From contig CAXXVE010000001.1 of NCBI GenBank assembly GCA_963676905.2, positions 2,480,001 through 2,544,000 of the forward strand: a stretch of DNA of 64,000 nucleotides. Direction: 5' to 3'. Numbering within the stretch: position 1 is the stretch's first letter; every line of letters starts with the position of its first letter. A program made the translations under genes and the position numbers. Below the pieces are notes generated by a model. That model was not told the origin of the DNA. It was given only the letters and a program-made list of their open reading frames with translations, and searched no databases. Origin of the DNA: Oceanispirochaeta sp963676905 (GTDB lineage: Bacteria > Spirochaetota > Spirochaetia > DSM-2461). Positions 31,474 to 43,519 of this stretch are shown piece by piece.

Positions 31474-33468
31474 ATGACAAAGATAGTGATTCTCGGCGGT
31501 GGTTATGCCGGCGTACATGCAGGGAAGCTTTTACACAAAGCCTACAAAAAGAATGATGACATTCAGGTTACCCTCATTGACGCAAATCCCTACCATACGC
31601 TGATGACAGAACTGCACGAAGTGGCCGGCGGCCGCGTAGACAATGGATGCGTAAAGATCTCATTTGACAGAATCTTCGACGGAAAGACTGTTGAGGTTGT
31701 TCAGGATAAGATCACAGGATTTGATTTCGACAATAAGAAAATCAGCTCAGATTCTGCAACATATGACTACGACTACCTGGTAATGGGAACTGGTGCTGAG
31801 GCTACCGACTTCGGTATCCCCGGTGTTAAAGAACACTCCTTCTCACTCTGGAGCTACCAGGATGCTCTGATCATCAAGGATCACATCCGTGAGATGTTCC
31901 GCCAGGCTTCTTATGAAAAAGATGCCGAGAAGCGTAAGAAACTGATGACTTTTGTTGTTGCGGGTGCCGGATTTACCGGTGTTGAGATGCTCGGAGAACT
32001 TATTGAAAAAGTTCCCCAGATGTGCCGTGACTACAAGGTTGATCCCAATGAAGTACAGCTGATCAACGTTGAAGGTCTGGACAGCATCCTCAAAATGCTC
32101 CCCGAAGGTCCCCGTGCCAAGGCTCAGAAGTACATGGAGAAGAAGGGCGTTAAAATTATGCTCAACTCTCTTATTACCAAAGCGGAAGCAGGTTCCTTTA
32201 CCCTCAAGGACGGAACAGTTATCGAATGCGGTACACTGATCTGGACCTGCGGTATCAAGGGCGGTTCCTTTGCAGCTCAGTCCGGACTGACTGTAGGACA
32301 TGTAGACAGACTGAAAGTTCACCCCACCATGCAGAGTGAAAATCACGAGAATGTATATGTTGTGGGTGATGCCCAGTGGCTCCTCGAAAACGAGCGCCCC
32401 ATTCCCCAGATTGTAGAAGCTGCAGAGCAGACAGCTGCAACAGCGGTTAAGAATATCAAGTCTCAGATCGCCGGGGGCAAGGCTGAAGCAACATTCAAGT
32501 CCAACTTCCACGGTTTTATGGTATCTATCGGTGGACGTTATGCCGTATCCCATACCGGAGGAATGTCTCTGTCCGGTATTCCCGCTATGGCACTGAAGCA
32601 TCTTGTTAACTGCTACTACCTCCACACAGTATGTGGTGTGAACGGATGGTTTAAGTACCTGAAGCACGAAATCTTTGATATGAAAGACAAGAGAACCCTC
32701 CTCGGCGGGTTTATCACAAACCATATTCAGAGCCTCTGGGCACTCCCCTTAAGACTCTGGCTTGGTCTTATGTGGCTCTTTGAAGGTCTTAACAAGATCG
32801 GCGAAGGCTGGCTTAATTTCGACCTTGGTTCCAAGTCCGGCTGGATGTTCAGCCCCGGTGTTGTACAGGCGGGTGTTTATACTGCCGATGCGGGAAGCGC
32901 TGCCTCGGATGCTGTTGAAACCGCAGTTGAAACTGTAGCTGCCGCCTCTGGAGCTGTAGAAACTGCCGTTGAAACTGTTGCCGCAGCCAGTGACGCCGTA
33001 GCCGGTGCCGCTACTGCTACACTCAGTGCAAGTGCTCACACCCTCGGCCCCATCTGGGATCTCAGCGGTCTGGTACTCAAGGGAAGCAATGGCTTTGTAA
33101 CCTGGTTCCGGGAACTCTTTATGGACAGCATGGCTGCCTATCTTCCCTTCCAGTTCTTCCAGTCAATGGTTGTTTCAGTTGAGATGCTGATTGGTCTGGC
33201 TCTGATCGGAGGACTCTTCGTATTCCCCGCAGCCGGTGTTTCAATCATCATGTGTTTCGTATTTATCTTCACAGGTTTCTTCAGCTGGGAGCAGGTATGG
33301 TTTATCTTTGCCGGATTCCTGATGCTCGGCGGAGCCGGAAGAGTCTGCGGTCTTGACTACTGGGTACAGCCCTGGCTGAAAGGCTGGTGGAACGGTACTT
33401 CTCTAGCCAAGAGATCCTACCTCTTTTTCGACGAGCCTCTGAAGCTGAAGAAAAAAAGGAAATCCTGA
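31474..33468 (+). CDS. NDH-2-type FAD NADH dehydrogenase fused to a DoxX-like membrane domain
   Basis: 664 residues. Residues 1 to about 410 are a type II NADH dehydrogenase: FAD motif VILGGGYAGVHAGKLL, second dinucleotide motif FVVAGAGFTGVEMLGEL and the FAD-closing motif ENVYVVGDAQ. From about residue 430 comes a membrane part with four helices (LPLRLWLGLMWLFEGLNKIGE, FQSMVVSVEMLIGLALIGGL, VFPAAGVSIIMCFVFIFTGF, VWFIFAGFLMLGGAGRV), like DoxX/DoxD. Between helix 1 and 2 lies a 45-residue Ala/Val/Glu repeat. NDH-2 normally passes electrons from NADH to quinone; the membrane domain may bind quinone or tether the enzyme. AGGGGA precedes the ATG. The polyprenyl synthase starts directly after its stop. 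Confidence 0.87.
   Translation: MTKIVILGGGYAGVHAGKLLHKAYKKNDDIQVTLIDANPYHTLMTELHEVAGGRVDNGCVKISFDRIFDGKTVEVVQDKITGFDFDNKKISSDSATYDYDYLVMGTGAEATDFGIPGVKEHSFSLWSYQDALIIKDHIREMFRQASYEKDAEKRKKLMTFVVAGAGFTGVEMLGELIEKVPQMCRDYKVDPNEVQLINVEGLDSILKMLPEGPRAKAQKYMEKKGVKIMLNSLITKAEAGSFTLKDGTVIECGTLIWTCGIKGGSFAAQSGLTVGHVDRLKVHPTMQSENHENVYVVGDAQWLLENERPIPQIVEAAEQTAATAVKNIKSQIAGGKAEATFKSNFHGFMVSIGGRYAVSHTGGMSLSGIPAMALKHLVNCYYLHTVCGVNGWFKYLKHEIFDMKDKRTLLGGFITNHIQSLWALPLRLWLGLMWLFEGLNKIGEGWLNFDLGSKSGWMFSPGVVQAGVYTADAGSAASDAVETAVETVAAASGAVETAVETVAAASDAVAGAATATLSASAHTLGPIWDLSGLVLKGSNGFVTWFRELFMDSMAAYLPFQFFQSMVVSVEMLIGLALIGGLFVFPAAGVSIIMCFVFIFTGFFSWEQVWFIFAGFLMLGGAGRVCGLDYWVQPWLKGWWNGTSLAKRSYLFFDEPLKLKKKRKS
32911..33003 (+). 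repeat. Imperfect direct repeat coding an Ala/Val/Glu-rich linker
   Basis: Two imperfect copies of a unit coding AVETAVETVAAAS lie head to tail in the loop between the first two membrane helices of the fused dehydrogenase. The DNA copies differ at many third positions, so the repeat is old or selected at protein level. Confidence 0.75.
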
Positions 33469-34434
33469 TTGTCTTCCCTTCTTGCGAATCTGAATGATGA
33501 GCTTGCAGGCTCCCTGCAGAAGGTCCGCAGGAGGATAGAAGTTCTTGTAGCTGAGAGTCCCGCAATGATCCGCAGTGATCTCGAGACTCTCACTGCCCGT
33601 CCCGGAAAGATGCTTAGACCTCTGTTTGTCTTCCTTTCCGCCCGGGGCGGAGAGGCGGTTGATGATGAGCTTGTCTCTATAGCCGCCTCTATGGAGCTTC
33701 TTCATATTGCCTCACTTGCTCATGATGATGTAATTGATAATGCCGCCAGACGGCGGGGAGAACTGACTCTCCATCAGACACAAGGGTCAAAAAGAGCCAT
33801 TCTGGCGGGAGATTATCTTCTTGCCATGTCCATGAAACTGGCTTCAGGCCGTTTCGAGCAGTCTCTTGTTGCCCGAATGACCGAAGGGGTTGAACGTCTC
33901 TGTCTCAGTGAAATTGAGCAGGACGAGAATATCGGCCGCTTTAATGTATCACGGGAACAGTACTACAGCCGTATTCAGGGTAAAACTGCAGAGTTATTTG
34001 GACTTTCCTGTTTTGCCGGAGCTCTTTTGAGCGGTAAAAGTGAAGAGGGCTGCGAGTCGCTTTATCAGGCCGGTCTGGATTTCGGGATGGCTTTCCAGAT
34101 ACAGGACGATGTTCTGGACTATCTTGGAGACTCCGGGATTATGGGTAAGAACGGAAACACCGATATTAAAAACGGTATTCCCACACTGCCTCTGATTCTG
34201 GCGATGGAAGACAATATCCCCATGGTAGAGGTTCTTCTGGTAAAGGGGCTCAGATATCTGTTTGCTCCTGTTGTTATCAGAAAGATAGTTAAAGGCGGTT
34301 ACCATTTGAAAGCAGATGAAATCGCCGCCGAATTTCTGGAGAAATCTCTGGATGGTGCCCGTACCGCCCTGAATGAAGAGGGTTTTTCCCTGTTTCACGG
34401 GGTTCTTGATTCTCTCAGGAGCCGGGTCCACTAG
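33469..34434 (+). CDS. Polyprenyl diphosphate synthase
   Basis: A 321-residue trans-prenyltransferase. First Asp-rich motif in ASLAHDDVIDNAARRRG, second in FQIQDDVLDYLGD; KMLRPLFV early is the substrate-binding block. It builds long prenyl chains, most likely the side chain of the respiratory quinone (HepT/IspB role). The TTG start follows the dehydrogenase stop with no gap, and AAGGAAAT lies upstream, so the two genes are coupled; this supports a role in menaquinone supply. Confidence 0.88.
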   Translation: MSSLLANLNDELAGSLQKVRRRIEVLVAESPAMIRSDLETLTARPGKMLRPLFVFLSARGGEAVDDELVSIAASMELLHIASLAHDDVIDNAARRRGELTLHQTQGSKRAILAGDYLLAMSMKLASGRFEQSLVARMTEGVERLCLSEIEQDENIGRFNVSREQYYSRIQGKTAELFGLSCFAGALLSGKSEEGCESLYQAGLDFGMAFQIQDDVLDYLGDSGIMGKNGNTDIKNGIPTLPLILAMEDNIPMVEVLLVKGLRYLFAPVVIRKIVKGGYHLKADEIAAEFLEKSLDGARTALNEEGFSLFHGVLDSLRSRVH

Positions 34435-34516
34435 ATCTTCTTTTCAAAAATCATTTTCTGTTTGATAATGATGTTACTCCGCATCTGCGGAAGATCCCGT
34501 ATAAAAGGACTTTCCT

Positions 34517-35986
34517 GTGGCAGACATCATTGAAACAATCAAAAAGAAAGAACAGGTCATCAAAGACCTGCAGCATATACAGGGTCTTCTGGGCTGGGAC
34601 CAGGAGACCGGTATGCCCCCCTCCGCCTCAGAGGGAAGGGCGAGACAGGAGGGGCTTGTTCAGTCCATTCTGAGTTCCCATCTTGAGGACGGCCTCTGGG
34701 AAGAGTGTCTTCCCCTTCTTGCCGAAAACCCTGATCCCGACTGCCGCAACTGGCACCGTATCCTTGCAAAACGCTACCGTGACAACAAAGTCCTCCCCGA
34801 CGGCTTCATGAGCCGTTTTGTCGAGACAGCTTCCCTCTCCAGAAGCAGCTGGCTCAAGGCGAGGGAGTCCGATGATTTCTCAATCTTTGCTCCATCCCTG
34901 GAACGGGTTGTTGAACAGCTTCGTGAAATGTGCTCCTATCAGGGCTATACGGATGAACCGTACAATGCCCTGCTTGATCACTATGAACCGGGTATGCAGG
35001 CTTCTTTTCTTGAAACCCTCTTTGACGATTTGCAGGGGGAGCTTACAGGTCTCCTTTCGGATGTGCTCTCAAGACCCCTTAATGCATCCCGTATGAAGCA
35101 GCACACCTTTCCGGCAGAGTTTCAAAGACGTGTGAGCCTGCGGGTGCTCAAGGATATGGGATATGATTTTGATGCCGGCCGCCTGGACGAGTCGGTTCAT
35201 CCTTTTACTGCAACTCTGGGTTCAAAAGATATAAGACTGACGACCGCATTCCATGAAAATGATTTTATCTCAGGCCTCTCAAGTACTATTCATGAGGGAG
35301 GGCATGGGCTTTATGAACAGAATCTTCCTTCGGAATGGACGGGAACTTCCGCCGCAGAAGCAAGCTCCTTTGGGTTTCACGAGTCCCAGTCCAGGCTTTG
35401 GGAGAATATAATCGGGCGTTCAAGGCCCTTCAGCCGCTATTTAAGCAAAGTGATGAAGGAGATAGACGGAAGTTTTGATTTTGATCCGGAACTTCTCTAC
35501 TCAGAGCTGAACAGGGTAGAGCGGGGACTTATAAGGGTGGATGCTGATGAGCTGAGCTATAATCTTCATATCATACTCCGGTTCCGCCTTGAGCGTGATC
35601 TTGTAAACGGCAATATCAGCGTGAAAGAGCTTCCAGGGCTCTGGAACTCCCTTACAGAAGAACTTCTGGGGGTCAGGAACGGCAGTGATCGCCTCGGTAT
35701 CCTTCAGGATATTCACTGGACCGGCGGTGATATGGGATATTTCCCGACCTACACTCTGGGGAATCTCTATGCTTCACAGCTTTGGGGCTCTCTCGTGGAT
35801 GATCTCGGCCCTGTGGACGGATGTATTGAAAAGGGTGATTTCTCCGGTATAAGGGAGTGGCTTGTCCGGAATGTTCACACAAAGGGTGCGCTTCTCCTTC
35901 CGGGGGATCTTATGATGAATGTTACAGGTAAGATGGCTGATGCATCATATTTTCTGGAGTATTTGAAGGGGAAATACGGTCAGTGA
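34517..35986 (+). CDS. Carboxypeptidase Taq family (M32) metallocarboxypeptidase
   Basis: 489 residues, all-helical, typical length for M32. The zinc site is HEGGH in STIHEGGHGLYEQNL, and the family blocks HPFTATLGSKDIRLTT, GFHESQSRLWENIIGRS and DELSYNLHIILRF are present. It removes C-terminal residues from peptides in the cytoplasm. GTG start at 34517. It overlaps the next gene by 4 bases (GTGA). Confidence 0.93.
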   Translation: MADIIETIKKKEQVIKDLQHIQGLLGWDQETGMPPSASEGRARQEGLVQSILSSHLEDGLWEECLPLLAENPDPDCRNWHRILAKRYRDNKVLPDGFMSRFVETASLSRSSWLKARESDDFSIFAPSLERVVEQLREMCSYQGYTDEPYNALLDHYEPGMQASFLETLFDDLQGELTGLLSDVLSRPLNASRMKQHTFPAEFQRRVSLRVLKDMGYDFDAGRLDESVHPFTATLGSKDIRLTTAFHENDFISGLSSTIHEGGHGLYEQNLPSEWTGTSAAEASSFGFHESQSRLWENIIGRSRPFSRYLSKVMKEIDGSFDFDPELLYSELNRVERGLIRVDADELSYNLHIILRFRLERDLVNGNISVKELPGLWNSLTEELLGVRNGSDRLGILQDIHWTGGDMGYFPTYTLGNLYASQLWGSLVDDLGPVDGCIEKGDFSGIREWLVRNVHTKGALLLPGDLMMNVTGKMADASYFLEYLKGKYGQ

Positions 35987-36693
35987 CAGGTAATCCAATT
36001 TTCTGGCTGACTCTGTCTCTCTACTTTTTTGCAGCTGCTTCCGGGAGTTTTGTACGGTTCTGTCTGCGTAGAAAAGCCTCACCTCTTTTATTTGTCTATC
36101 CTGTGCTTTGGGTGTTGTCGACAATCGGTCTATGGCTTAACTACTCACCCCTCGGATTCAAGGATGTCGTTTCTCCTGTCTCGCTCATGTTTGCAGCGGC
36201 CGGATTAGTTTCAGGGTATTGGGTATTCCTTCATCCCCTTGCCCTGATCGCCCCCCTTGTTATCTCTCTTTATACACATACCCCGGCGGCTCCCTTTCTG
36301 AGTTATAACATCTATTCAGTGGGCAGCCTGCTTTTTTATCCTTCCAATGAAGGCACTCTTACTCTGGGGTGGACTCCCTATGGCGAGAAGGAGATGATGA
36401 TCTCCCTTGACGGACCATCAGCGGGAGTTCTGTTTGTAAGAAAGGATCTGCCGCGTCAGTATTTCTTTTTGAAAGAACAGATCTATCCCGTGGCTATTAT
36501 TTCCCGTTCTGTTCCGGTATCAGCGCTTGCCGATGCTGAACCTGATTGGTACTTCCCTTTAAGAGATGCTGAAAAGACCGATTCAAGGCTCTATTCAGTA
36601 AGCTATCCCGCTGTACGGTTTTACACTCCCGGTTTCTTTACTTCCAGGGAGTACAGGGTAGAAGAGGGGACACTTCTGCTGAAACAGCGTTAA
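35983..36693 (+). CDS. Hypothetical membrane protein
   Basis: 236 residues. Three or four membrane helices in the first 105 residues (IFWLTLSLYFFAAASGSFVR, LLFVYPVLWVLSTIGLWLNY, SLMFAAAGLVSGYWVF, LALIAPLVISLYTHT), then a soluble beta-rich domain of about 125 residues (EKEMMISLDGPSAGVLFVRK). I do not recognise it. GTG start coupled to the carboxypeptidase stop. Confidence 0.6.
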   Translation: MTGNPIFWLTLSLYFFAAASGSFVRFCLRRKASPLLFVYPVLWVLSTIGLWLNYSPLGFKDVVSPVSLMFAAAGLVSGYWVFLHPLALIAPLVISLYTHTPAAPFLSYNIYSVGSLLFYPSNEGTLTLGWTPYGEKEMMISLDGPSAGVLFVRKDLPRQYFFLKEQIYPVAIISRSVPVSALADAEPDWYFPLRDAEKTDSRLYSVSYPAVRFYTPGFFTSREYRVEEGTLLLKQR

Positions 36694-36732
36694 TCACGGC
36701 CCGATTCCTGCTCAATCTGTCGAAAATCTGTA

Positions 36733-36761
36733 TTGAAATAATCGGCACTTGAAAATAGACT
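36733..36761 (+). promoter_or_regulatory. Promoter of the phosphatidyltransferase gene
   Basis: TTGAAA (36733-36738), 17 bases, TAGACT (36756-36761), then 7 bases to ATG 36769 with no Shine-Dalgarno sequence; a further leaderless candidate. Confidence 0.45.
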
Positions 36762-36768
36762 GTCGGTT

Positions 36769-37362
36769 ATGACACTACCAAACAAACTAACAACGGGCCG
36801 CCTTGTGCTGACCCCCGTATTTTTCGGACTCTTTGTATTTACAGTTATGGGCGACTCTATTCTCTTTCCGGGAATGATCGCTCTCTGGATTATTCAGCTT
36901 GTAAGCGAAGTCTCTGATGTGCTGGACGGCCATATTGCCCGTTCCAGGAATCTTGTTTCCGATATGGGAAAGATTATGGACCCCTTTGCTGATGTTATCA
37001 GCCGGGTGACTTACTTTGTCTGCTTTACTTTTGTGGGCATGATGCCTCTCTGGGCTCTGATGCTTATTTTATGGCGTGAGTTCTGCATTATGTTTATCCG
37101 CATGGTAATGGCTAAAGAGGGAACCGCTCTTGCCGCCAAATGGGGAGGAAAGGCCAAGGCTGTATTCTACTTCGTTTCAGGTATTTTCGGCCTCGTAGTC
37201 CTTACAATGCAGTCTCTGGGTGCGGTGAACAATATTCAGATTATGATGTCTGTAGCCAAAGGACTCTTTATTCTGGCAGCCCTCAGTTCTCTTCTCTCCT
37301 TTCTGGAGTACCTGGTTCTGTTTCTTAAAACTGACAGTATGAAACAATTTATTTCAGAATAG
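36769..37362 (+). CDS. pgsA: CDP-alcohol phosphatidyltransferase (PgsA-like)
   Basis: 197 residues with about five membrane helices. The full CDP-alcohol motif is present: D-VLDGHIAR-SRNLVSDMG-KIMD-PFAD. The start PNKLTTGRLVLTPVFF is typical of PgsA, which makes phosphatidylglycerophosphate from CDP-diacylglycerol and glycerol 3-phosphate. Another alcohol acceptor is possible. It lies just before the rRNA operon. Confidence 0.82.
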   Translation: MTLPNKLTTGRLVLTPVFFGLFVFTVMGDSILFPGMIALWIIQLVSEVSDVLDGHIARSRNLVSDMGKIMDPFADVISRVTYFVCFTFVGMMPLWALMLILWREFCIMFIRMVMAKEGTALAAKWGGKAKAVFYFVSGIFGLVVLTMQSLGAVNNIQIMMSVAKGLFILAALSSLLSFLEYLVLFLKTDSMKQFISE

Positions 37363-37401
37363 AGCTTTATAAGAAAACTGTGATTTTTTAACGATTTCCG
37401 G

Positions 37402-37431
37402 TTGACAAAAAAGAGCGATAAGCAGTATATT
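37402..37431 (+). promoter_or_regulatory. rRNA operon promoter
   Basis: TTGACA (37402-37407), 18 bases, TATATT (37426-37431). The leader of about 265 bases contains a boxA-like GTTCTTTTACAA (37511-37522), the left half of the 16S processing stem and a UUCG-capped hairpin (37678-37697) just before the 16S 5' end. Confidence 0.8.
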
Positions 37432-37521
37432 CACGGAGCGTTCGGGCAACATGCCTGCGACGCACTGCGAACAACGGATGAGCGGTTCACTTGAATTGCG
37501 AATCTTAAATGTTCTTTTACA

Positions 37522-37556
37522 AGGAATTAGAGAAGGGAAATTGAAGTATTTGACGA
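37522..37556 (+). other. Left half of the 16S rRNA processing stem
   Basis: AGGGAAATTGAAGTATTT (37534-37551) is complementary to AAATACTTCCAATTTCCCT downstream of 16S (39330-39348) with one bulge; flanking TTAG/CTAA and GACGA/TCGTT also pair. This is the expected RNase III substrate. The adjoining 17-base motif AGGAATTAGAGAAGGGA recurs before 23S. Confidence 0.8.
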
Positions 37557-37702
37557 GAGTCAAGCACTGGTAGTACGAACGTTAGTTTTCTTTAGAGATA
37601 AAGGGACTGACTCTTCTGGATAAGGGTTCAGGATGAATACATCCGCTTAGTAATCCTTTGAAAGTTTTGATAAGAAGTTATCGCCTTCGGGCGATAAATT
37701 AT

Positions 37703-39249
<1,547 letters not shown>

Positions 39250-39388
39250 CGAGAAAGGTATTTAAAGTCTGACAGTACGGTCAGCAGATGCAGCAATGCA
39301 TCTAGTATTATTCAGTCTTGGCTTTCGTTAAATACTTCCAATTTCCCTAATGACTTATTTAATAATAGGTTTCTGATTCCCCATACTG

Positions 39389-39462
39389 GGGGGTATAGCT
39401 CAGCTGGCTAGAGCACTAGATTTGCATTCTAGGGGTCTGGGGTTCGAATCCCCATACCTCCA
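39389..39462 (+). tRNA. tRNA-Ala (anticodon TGC)
   Basis: 74-base cloverleaf between 16S and 23S: acceptor GGGGGTA/TACCTCC, D arm GCTC/GAGC, anticodon stem CTAGA/TCTAG with loop TTTGCAT, T arm TGGGG/CCCCA with TTCGAAT. CCA is not encoded. Confidence 0.96.
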
Positions 39463-39521
39463 CTCAAATCCGTTTTCGGACGGTCTGTTTTAAGCTTTTA
39501 GGAGCTGAAAGACGGTTTAAC

Positions 39522-39551
39522 AGGAATTAGCGAAGGGATAAATAATAATAT

Positions 39552-39558
<7 letters not shown>
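39522..39558 (+). other. 23S leader motif and left half of the 23S processing stem
   Basis: AGGAATTAGCGAAGGGA (39522-39538) repeats the motif before 16S with one change. AAGGGATAAATAATAATATGGTCAAG in two blocks (39533-39558) pairs with the sequence after 23S (42475-42501, CTTGACCATATTATTATTTG then TCCCTT) with a single G-U pair. Confidence 0.85.
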
Positions 39559-42481
<2,923 letters not shown>

Positions 42482-42546
42482 TATTATTATTTGTCCCTTT
42501 AGTTAAGAATATATATAGGTGTGAAGTTCTTTGAACTGATCACTGA

Positions 42547-42654
42547 TCTGGTGATTTTAGCGTTGAGGTTATACCCGTTCCCATCCCGAACACGGAAGTC
42601 AAGCTCAACCGCGCCGATGGTACTGCTACGGTGGGAGAGTAGGTCGTCGCCAGT
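42547..42654 (+). rRNA. rrf: 5S ribosomal RNA
   Basis: Terminal helix CTGGTGA/TCGCCAG encloses the conserved CCCGTTCCCATCCCGAACACGG in two parts and GGTACTGCTACGGTGGGAGAG in two parts. About 108 bases. Confidence 0.93.
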
Positions 42655-42660
42655 TTATTT

Positions 42661-42694
42661 AAGCCTTCAGTCGAAAGACTGGAGGCTTTTTTTT
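42661..42694 (+). terminator. Rho-independent terminator of the rRNA operon
   Basis: Twelve-bp stem AAGCCTTCAGTC/GACTGGAGGCTT (one G-U) with a GAAA tetraloop and a run of ten T. Confidence 0.95.
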
Positions 42695-42805
42695 GCCCTT
42701 TTGCCCTCTTGAGCTGCTCTTTCCCGCTTATCTTCTTTAATATCGTGATAATTTGACTCTTTGTATGAATAGACTACAATATTGGTAGAGTATGCAGGAG
42801 AGTTT

Positions 42806-43519
42806 ATGGATGAGCCCAGAATCCTTATAATTGAAGATGATCATGAGATTGCCGATGTGATAGCCCTGAATCTGAAAGATATGGGGCTTGCTCCTGTTCA
42901 TGCCTACAATGGTTCAGATGGTCTGAATATGGCACTGCTTGGCGGATATGAACTGATTATCCTGGACCTTATGCTTCCCAAACTGGATGGTATGTCTGTC
43001 TGTTCCGGTATAAGGCGGGATGATCCTGTTACCCCCGTGCTCATGCTGACTGCAAAATCAGGGGAAATTGACCGTGTCCTCGGACTGGAGCTGGGGGCCG
43101 ATGATTATATGGTTAAACCCTTCAGCCTCAGGGAATTGAGTGCAAGAGTGAAGGCTCTTTTGAGGCGCTCCCGCATCGGGCAGAAGGTTGACAATCAGGT
43201 TCCGGAGCTCTACAAACTGGGTGACCTGGAACTTGATTTGACAATGCACAAGGCAAGGCTGAGGGGCAGGGAGCTTGATCTTACTGTAAAGGAATTTGAA
43301 CTTCTCTCTCTGTTTCTGAGAAATCCCGGACGGGCCTACAGCCGTTCTGATATCCTTACGGCTGTCTGGGGTTACGATTTCGAGGGGTATGAGCATACTG
43401 TGAATACTCATATAAACCGATTAAGAAACAAGATTGAAGAAGACCCGTCTCATCCGCATTTTCTTAAAACTGTGTGGGGGATCGGTTACCGTTTTACCGA
43501 CGGAAAGGAGGAGGCATGA
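42806..43519 (+). CDS. Response regulator, OmpR/PhoB family
   Basis: 237 residues. Receiver domain with acidic pair in ILIIEDDHEI, phospho-acceptor Asp about residue 54 in LIILDLMLPKLDG, and Lys in ADDYMVKPFSLREL. The C-terminal winged helix reads ELDLTVKEFELLSLFLRNPG ... VNTHINRLRNKIEEDP. Start ATG 42806 has AGGAGA in front; eight in-frame codons upstream are not needed. It overlaps the kinase gene (ATGA). Its likely target is the direct repeat at 44987-45008 before the thioredoxin/Msr genes. Confidence 0.92.
   Translation: MDEPRILIIEDDHEIADVIALNLKDMGLAPVHAYNGSDGLNMALLGGYELIILDLMLPKLDGMSVCSGIRRDDPVTPVLMLTAKSGEIDRVLGLELGADDYMVKPFSLRELSARVKALLRRSRIGQKVDNQVPELYKLGDLELDLTMHKARLRGRELDLTVKEFELLSLFLRNPGRAYSRSDILTAVWGYDFEGYEHTVNTHINRLRNKIEEDPSHPHFLKTVWGIGYRFTDGKEEA

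Noticed and set aside
31843..32724. Minus-strand open frame opposite the NDH-2 gene
   Set aside because: Antisense shadow; the plus-strand frame carries both FAD/NAD motifs.
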